Source: an uncultured Alphaproteobacteria bacterium
GTDB lineage: Bacteria; Pseudomonadota; Alphaproteobacteria; RF32; CAG-239
Length of the DNA: 37,528 nt
Assembly: GCA_944392325.1 (NCBI GenBank)
Contig: CALXWI010000011.1
Coordinates: 1 to 37,528 of the forward strand
Direction: 5' to 3'
The notes under the pieces were generated by a model. It was not told the DNA's origin. It did no database searches and saw only the letters and a list, made by a program, of their open reading frames with translations. Shown here piece after piece: positions 33,165-37,528 of the stretch (within the stretch, counting starts at the first letter, position 1; every line of letters starts with the position of its first letter). A program made the position numbers and the translations under genes.

Positions 33165-33395
33165 TTATTTTTTGCTGTAGCAATGGCAATGGCAGATGCC
33201 GTCACGCTCGATATCGCTGCGGCAGAGCTCGGAAATGCAATAACGAGCGGAGTTGCTGCTGTCGCAAGGGCAACGCTGCCATTCGCTTTCGCCAAACATT
33301 TTGGTTTTGGCGCGGGCTACCTTTTCAATATTTTCAGTCGGAGTATAACCCGCAGCTTTGCATTTTTGCATCATATTTTCTAAAATATCAGTCAT
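33165..33395 (-). CDS. FTR catalytic-subunit-like small Cys protein
   Basis: 76 residues with eight Cys: C12, C42, C44, C53, C58, C68, C70 and C72, arranged CPC-X8-C-X4-C-X9-CHCHC. This resembles the catalytic chain of ferredoxin-thioredoxin reductase, whose [4Fe-4S] cluster and redox disulfide come from CPC and CHC motifs, but the usual spacing (CPC-X16-CPC-X8-CHC) differs. No thioredoxin reductase partner is nearby. It sits 11 bases after parB in the par operon. It may instead be a simple metal-binding protein. Confidence 0.7.
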   Translation of the reverse strand: MTDILENMMQKCKAAGYTPTENIEKVARAKTKMFGESEWQRCPCDSSNSARYCISELCRSDIERDGICHCHCYSKK

Positions 33396-33406
33396 TTAAG
33401 TTTCCT

Positions 33407-34426
33407 TTAGTCTATTATCTTCATGGTGAATTTTTCAGAATCACCATTTGCGGTTGGTAATGATTCTACTTCTGCGGAAGAAGTAAATCCGGCGAATGAG
33501 TTATTTTTACGTTTTTGTTCCAAAATGTCAATAATCATATCAAGTTCAGCAACAGAACCGTATTGCAAAACAACTTTGCCACCACCCTGTTTGTTGGGTG
33601 AAATGCTGATGCGGAGACCTAAAGATTTTTTTAAGTCTTTTTCAATATCAGCAATGTCAGAATCTTTTTCAAGCTTAGCAGGTTTGCTCGGAGTGCCGTT
33701 TTTGAGCTTGTTGACAAGGTCTTCAACCTGACGGACGTTTAAGTCTTTTTTGATAATCAGCTGAGCAAGTTCTTCAGCGTTTTCTAACCCAACAAGGTTA
33801 CGAGCGTGTCCGGCTGACAATTTGCCCTCTTTTACCAGATTTTGCACAGATGCCGGCAGGCTTAACAAACGCAAAGTATTGGCTATGTGGCTGCGTGATT
33901 TGCCGATGATTTGTGATAAGGCTTCTTGAGTATGAGAAAACTCATCAATCAAGCGCTGCAGGCCTTCGGCCTCTTCAATGGCGGAAAGGTTCTCGCGCAA
34001 GAGGTTTTCAACCAAAGCAACCTCTAGGACTTCCTTGTCATCCATATCTTTAATGATGACCGGAACTTCTGACAAGCCGGCAAGCTTGGAAGCACGCAAA
34101 CGGCGTTCTCCGGCGATCAGCTCATAGCCTGAAGATACCTTGCGTACCAGCAAAGGCTGCAAGACGCCCTTCTCTTTAATAGAAGCAGAGAGAGCTTTTA
34201 AGGCTTCTTCATCAAACTCGGTACGCGGCTGATAGGGGCTGGGTGCAATCCGGTTGATGTCTACTTTAAGCGTTGAAGCAGTTGGTGTTGTTGTGCTTTC
34301 TGCCTGCGGGGCAGGGGTATCATTTAAGGCGGCGTTCAAATCCAAATCATCATCACCGAGCAAAGCGCTAAGACCGCGCCCTAAGCTCTTATGTTTGCCG
34401 TGAGTATGATTATCGTTTTCTGACAT
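33407..34426 (-). CDS. parB: Chromosome partitioning protein ParB
   Basis: 339 residues. SLGRGLSALLGDDD opens the protein, then PYQPRTEFDEEALKALSASI, ELIAGERRLRASKLAG (the arginine-rich CTP-binding region), and a helix-turn-helix. The C-terminus holds the dimer domain (LDMIIDILEQKRKNN) and a tail longer than usual. It binds parS and spreads along DNA. A perfect parS lies 1.4 kb away in rsmG. Confidence 0.97.
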   Translation of the reverse strand: MSENDNHTHGKHKSLGRGLSALLGDDDLDLNAALNDTPAPQAESTTTPTASTLKVDINRIAPSPYQPRTEFDEEALKALSASIKEKGVLQPLLVRKVSSGYELIAGERRLRASKLAGLSEVPVIIKDMDDKEVLEVALVENLLRENLSAIEEAEGLQRLIDEFSHTQEALSQIIGKSRSHIANTLRLLSLPASVQNLVKEGKLSAGHARNLVGLENAEELAQLIIKKDLNVRQVEDLVNKLKNGTPSKPAKLEKDSDIADIEKDLKKSLGLRISISPNKQGGGKVVLQYGSVAELDMIIDILEQKRKNNSFAGFTSSAEVESLPTANGDSEKFTMKIID

Positions 34427-34451
34427 TAGTTTTTCCTTATTACAAATGTGG

Positions 34452-35231
34452 TTAGCAAGCTAGCAATTCTTTTTCTCTTTTTAAGACCTCTCCGGTGAGG
34501 CTGATGTAAGCCTGTGAACCGGGGCATTTGAAGTCATAAAGCAAAACAGGTTTGCCGTGAGAAGGGGCCTCAGAAATACGGACGTTGCGCGGGATTACGG
34601 TTTGATAAACCTTTTTGCCGAAAAAGCTGCGGACATCGTCTTCAACCATTTGGCTTAAGTTGTTGCGCTTATCATACATGGTTAAAACCACTCCCTGCAA
34701 ATCAAGCGTCGGGTTAAACTTCTTTTTGATGATATTAATATTGCGGATTAAGTCGGTGACACCTTCAAGCGCCAAAAATTCACACTGCAGCGGAACAATA
34801 ACCGAGTTGGCCGCAACCAAAGCATTGATAGTAACAAGGCTTAAAGACGGCGGGCAATCAATCAAAATATAATCGTAATTAACCGCATAGTTAGTAATGG
34901 CCTTTTTGAGGGCGAATTCTCGCTCCGGCATATCAACCAATTCAACCTCAGCACCGGCAAGGTCAGCTGATGCCGGAATAATCGAGAAATTAGGAATCTC
35001 GGTCCAGACAATAGCCTCGGTCAATTTGCAGGCTCCGACCAAAACTTCATAAGAAGAATACATACGCCCTTTCTTTTCAATCCCCATTGAGGTAGTGGCA
35101 TTGCCTTGAGGATCTAAATCAATAACCAAAACTTTTTTTCCGGTGGCAGCCATAGCCGTGGCAACATTGACCGTGGTCGTGGTTTTGCCGACTCCACCTT
35201 TACGATTAGCTATCGCAATTATTCTGGGCAT
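34452..35231 (-). CDS. parA: Chromosome partitioning ATPase ParA (Soj)
   Basis: 259 residues. The deviant Walker A KGGVGKTTT (11-19) and DLDPQGNATT mark a ParA of the Soj type without N-terminal extension. It drives separation of the chromosome ends with ParB. The start overlaps the rsmG stop by one base (TAATG), and parB follows after 25 bases. Confidence 0.97.
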   Translation of the reverse strand: MPRIIAIANRKGGVGKTTTTVNVATAMAATGKKVLVIDLDPQGNATTSMGIEKKGRMYSSYEVLVGACKLTEAIVWTEIPNFSIIPASADLAGAEVELVDMPEREFALKKAITNYAVNYDYILIDCPPSLSLVTINALVAANSVIVPLQCEFLALEGVTDLIRNINIIKKKFNPTLDLQGVVLTMYDKRNNLSQMVEDDVRSFFGKKVYQTVIPRNVRISEAPSHGKPVLLYDFKCPGSQAYISLTGEVLKREKELLAC

Positions 35232-35857
35232 TAGTTTCTCCTTTTTAATGATAAATCAGTTATAACTAAAACAACTCCTTCGGCACTCGATTCACTCGGA
35301 TAAACCTCATAACTAAAATTCCAGTGTTGTTGAGCGGCGGAAAGTTCTTCTTGATATTTTTTGCCTTTGGGGAAAATACACTTGGTTCCTTTATGGCAGA
35401 ATTTGAATGCATATTTAAGCAAGTCATCTAACGAGCTCATGGCGCGAGAGGTGATGACATCGGCTTTTTGAGCGGGCAGGTTTTCAATGCGATCATTTAA
35501 GACTTCAACATTATTAAGCCCGAGTTCAGAAGCAACGGCGTTTAAATACAGTGTTTTCTTTTTGATACTTTCAACTAATTTGATTTTTAAATACGGTGTT
35601 CTGGTTTGCAAAACAACCGCCAAGACCAACCCCGGAAAACCTGCTCCGGAGCCGAAATCATACATTAATTTAGCAGTATCGGGAATAAATTTAAGTAATT
35701 GCAATGAATCTAAAAAATGACGATTCCACGCATCAGGCAAAGATGCATTGCTTACTAAATTAAACTTATTTTGCCATTCGTTAAGAAGGCGCTCATAAGT
35801 CTTTAGCTTTGACAATGTTTCACGTGAAACAGAATATTTTTCAATTAAATTTTCCAT
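35231..35857 (-). CDS. rsmG: 16S rRNA G527 methyltransferase RsmG
   Basis: 208 residues. The SAM-binding segment YDFGSGAGFPGLVLA and the NLVSNA and ITSRAMSSLDDLL segments identify it. It methylates N7 of G527 in 16S rRNA. The N-terminal VSRET is written by a parS site. Two copies of the 16-bp motif lie inside, encoding RTPYLK and KTLYLN, and the first seems to lengthen a loop before the conserved LVES. mnmG/mnmE, common upstream neighbours, are absent. Confidence 0.96.
   Translation of the reverse strand: MENLIEKYSVSRETLSKLKTYERLLNEWQNKFNLVSNASLPDAWNRHFLDSLQLLKFIPDTAKLMYDFGSGAGFPGLVLAVVLQTRTPYLKIKLVESIKKKTLYLNAVASELGLNNVEVLNDRIENLPAQKADVITSRAMSSLDDLLKYAFKFCHKGTKCIFPKGKKYQEELSAAQQHWNFSYEVYPSESSAEGVVLVITDLSLKRRN
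35541..35601. repeat. Two copies of the 16-bp motif inside rsmG
   Basis: Copy 3 (35541-35556) is TTTAAATACAGTGTTT and copy 4 (35586-35601) is TTTAAATACGGTGTTC. On the minus strand both are read as ACA-CNG-TAT-TTA. Copies 2 and 4 share the GTTC end while copies 1, 3 and 5 share GTTT, so the pairs have the same order. Confidence 0.75.
35816..35831. promoter_or_regulatory. parS centromere site
   Basis: TGTTTCACGTGAAACA, a perfect 16-bp palindrome matching the ParB target. It lies inside the first codons of rsmG (encoding VSRET), about 1.4 kb from parB. It is the only copy I find in the window. Confidence 0.95.
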
Positions 35858-35982
35858 AGAAATATTTATATAAATTTTCTAGGGATTTTAAAACTATTTT
35901 TCACGAGTTATGAACATTAAAATATATACAAATAATATATTTTAAATTCAACAACTTAAACATTGTTTCTTGAATCTTTTGA
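35858..35982. promoter_or_regulatory. AT-rich promoter region of rsmG-parA-parB
   Basis: A 125-base stretch, very rich in A and T, between rsmG and the PHP gene stop. It presumably holds the promoter of the rsmG-par operon. I see no DnaA boxes and no clear terminator. Confidence 0.4.
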
Positions 35983-36819
35983 TTAAATTTTTATTTTAGG
36001 TTTATGCCGGTTTTTATAATTGATAGATTGGAGCAAAGATTCTGCACGGTCAAAATCATAAGCAATGTGTTCAACCGTATGGGCATCATCACTAATAATC
36101 AGCGGAACTTGACGATGGTTCAGCTCTTCAATCATCCAAAGGTGAGGGTGCTGCTCGCCAACTTTGCGCCAGCCGCTGGTGTTTAGCTCATAAGGCTGAT
36201 TATATTCGGTAAGGGTATCGATTACTTTGCGCTTCCAGACATCCCATTTGGGCTCAACGCCTAGGTTAAACAGTTTGCAGACATCTAAATGAGCTATAAA
36301 GTCAAAATATCCGCTCTGGATAGATTCGATAATGTTTTGCCAATAGTTAACCATAAGTTCTTCAACCATAGAGGCTGAACAATTTGATTCTTTCAGGTGA
36401 TACAAGTTCAAAACCAAACTTTCATCTGCAGTGCGGATGCAGTGAGTCGAACCAATCAAATAATCAGGCTTGGCAGCGGAAATGATTTCTTCAAAGTCAT
36501 CACGCCAACGTTTAGAAGGAAAAAAATCTACCTCAAAACCGGCATAGACTTTTATCGGTGCGGTTTGGGCTTTTTCTTTAATATCATTAACAACGGCGGT
36601 CATTATCTCTTTGGCTTTTTGCTTGTCAGCATGGAACATTTTATCATTTTTTTGAGCCTCAGAGCTGGTATGCATATTGGGGTGGTATATCAGGTGGTTG
36701 GAGATGCCTAATTCTGTATATCCGGCCTTATAGGCGGCATCAATCATCTCGGATACAGAATTGTGCCCGTCAAACAAACCAAAGCTGTTGGTATGTGTAT
36801 GGTAAGAAAAAGTTTGCAT
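35983..36819 (-). CDS. PHP-domain histidinol-phosphatase-like protein
   Basis: 278 residues. The metal-binding His segment HTHTNSFGLFDGHN opens the protein; FEVDFFPS, STHCIR, HLDVCK and SDDAHTVEHIAYDF complete the PHP set, as in HisK-type phosphatases. It may act in histidine synthesis, but no his genes are near, so another phosphate ester is possible. Its ribosome-binding site is folded in a hairpin (36825-36842). Confidence 0.85.
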   Translation of the reverse strand: MQTFSYHTHTNSFGLFDGHNSVSEMIDAAYKAGYTELGISNHLIYHPNMHTSSEAQKNDKMFHADKQKAKEIMTAVVNDIKEKAQTAPIKVYAGFEVDFFPSKRWRDDFEEIISAAKPDYLIGSTHCIRTADESLVLNLYHLKESNCSASMVEELMVNYWQNIIESIQSGYFDFIAHLDVCKLFNLGVEPKWDVWKRKVIDTLTEYNQPYELNTSGWRKVGEQHPHLWMIEELNHRQVPLIISDDAHTVEHIAYDFDRAESLLQSINYKNRHKPKIKI

Positions 36820-36824
36820 TAAAT

Positions 36825-36842
36825 CCTCCTGATTACAGGAGG
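36825..36842 (-). promoter_or_regulatory. Hairpin hiding the PHP ribosome-binding site
   Basis: On the minus strand CCTCCTG-TAAT-CAGGAGG: a seven-base perfect stem whose 3' arm is the AGGAGG ribosome-binding site of the PHP gene. It sits in the 28-base gap after the HD gene, so arriving ribosomes could open it. Confidence 0.7.
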
Positions 36843-36847
36843 ACAGA

Positions 36848-37471
36848 TTACTTAGAAATGCTTAAAATTTCATAAATATCGCGTTGGCATTTTTCATCAA
36901 AATATGATTTTAGGTCATATAATTGTTGGAGGATATGTGCTTGCGCCTCGGGGGTGGTGTTATAACGCTTGGCAATATCGGTCAGACGATCTTCAAAACT
37001 ACAAATACGCCCTTTATTATTAAGCATATCAATCATGGCGATTAGTTTATCATAATCGTTATAGGTAAAGTCTTTCATTATCTCGCGGCATTCAGCGAGG
37101 TAATCCTTAAAATGGATATAATCTTCATCTTTGAAGTCAGGAGTATAAAAACTATGAGTCATACAAACCTGAGCAATTTCATCATACCCCAAAGACTTCA
37201 TATAACGATAGCCGACGATGCCGTGGAAGATGTTTTCGTTCCATTCATCAATCATACGGCCGCAATCGTGGAGCAGCCCCATGGCATAAGCCTTGCGCCA
37301 CTCCAGAGTTTTGGTCTTTTTTGCCAGAGCCTCGGCAATCTTGGCAACCAGACGGCAATGAGCGCGAAAAGATGGTTCCATATTACCAACAAAAGGATGC
37401 TGGGTAGCATTACGGACTTCAATGACTTTTTCAAAAATCTGTTCAGCTTCGGCAATAGTCGGAAAACTCAT
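36848..37471 (-). CDS. HD-domain phosphohydrolase-like protein
   Basis: 207 residues. A first His near EPSFRAHCRLVA, then the HD pair in GLLHDCGRMID, then HGIVGYRYMK and MTHSFYTPD fit an HD metal site. Such enzymes split nucleotides or other phosphate esters; the substrate is unknown. No second domain. It precedes the PHP gene, with which it is probably co-transcribed. Confidence 0.8.
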   Translation of the reverse strand: MSFPTIAEAEQIFEKVIEVRNATQHPFVGNMEPSFRAHCRLVAKIAEALAKKTKTLEWRKAYAMGLLHDCGRMIDEWNENIFHGIVGYRYMKSLGYDEIAQVCMTHSFYTPDFKDEDYIHFKDYLAECREIMKDFTYNDYDKLIAMIDMLNNKGRICSFEDRLTDIAKRYNTTPEAQAHILQQLYDLKSYFDEKCQRDIYEILSISK

Positions 37472-37500
37472 AATAGAACCTCTTTCAATATAATAAGCAG

Positions 37501-37516
37501 TTTAAATACAGTGTTT
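37501..37516. repeat. Fifth copy of the 16-bp motif
   Basis: TTTAAATACAGTGTTT, identical to copies 1 and 3, followed by AAGC and a T-run at the window end. It lies upstream of the HD gene, in non-coding DNA as far as can be seen. Confidence 0.7.
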
Positions 37517-37528
37517 AAGCTTTTTTGA

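Noticed and set aside
35858..35982. AT-rich region as replication origin
   Set aside because: No DnaA boxes are recognisable; nearness of parAB/parS alone is not enough.

Overview
The window reads as a chromosome segment of an uncultured, probably host-associated alphaproteobacterium with moderate GC and AT-rich intergenic DNA. This is inferred from a nitrogen-type phosphotransferase set (mannose-type EIIA, HPr, and a short HprK made of the kinase domain only), a class IIA HAD hydrolase of the TIGR01459 type, IalB- and LppC-like envelope proteins, a dnaK promoter that fits the alphaproteobacterial RpoH consensus (CTTG-N18-CTTATATAAG), and the order SRP RNA-dnaX-ybaB-recR. I cannot name a genus from the sequence alone.

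Layout. 1-2.2 kb (minus): unknown protein, EIIA, HPr and an orphan beta-class adenine methyltransferase. 2.3-6.6 kb (plus): ABC exporter, DeoA/AMP-phosphorylase-type enzyme and a Gfo/Idh oxidoreductase. 6.6-13.6 kb: dnaK and dnaJ, separated and followed by two minus-strand genes for secreted cysteine-rich proteins, plus a HAD hydrolase. 13.7-19.4 kb: rlmN, an IalB-like gene, a CCA-adding enzyme, yraN, rsmI and an LppC-like lipoprotein. 19.4-23.8 kb (plus): SRP RNA, dnaX, ybaB, recR and two DUF1796 paralogues. 23.8-24.6 kb: a poorly explained region with a tiny ORF and a frameshifted gene. 24.6-30.2 kb (minus): cvpA, radA, mlaF, mlaE, hprK, tsaE and a membrane-anchored nuclease. 30.2-33.0 kb (minus): acetyltransferase and two glycosyltransferases. 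33.1-35.9 kb (minus): an FTR-like small protein, parB, parA and rsmG with an embedded parS. 36-37.5 kb (minus): PHP phosphatase and HD-domain protein.

The most striking structure is a pair of related leader RNAs, about 210-230 nt each, in front of the two cysteine-rich secreted-protein genes (9790-10033 and 13348-13611). Both have a matching extended -10 promoter, the same order of hairpins and the same long-range loop pairings. The paired bases differ between copies while pairing is kept. Both end in an intrinsic terminator that competes with an upstream strand, just before a ribosome-binding site. I match this to no riboswitch class I know, and it is the best candidate here for an undescribed system.

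Other points worth following: a nine-A slip site in dnaX at the junction where a gamma-type product would end; a 16-bp motif (TTTAAATACAGTGTTT and variants) seen five times and read in three different frames; and a short basic 'IPVK..R..IR.K' segment shared by five putative surface-glycan proteins in two separate clusters.
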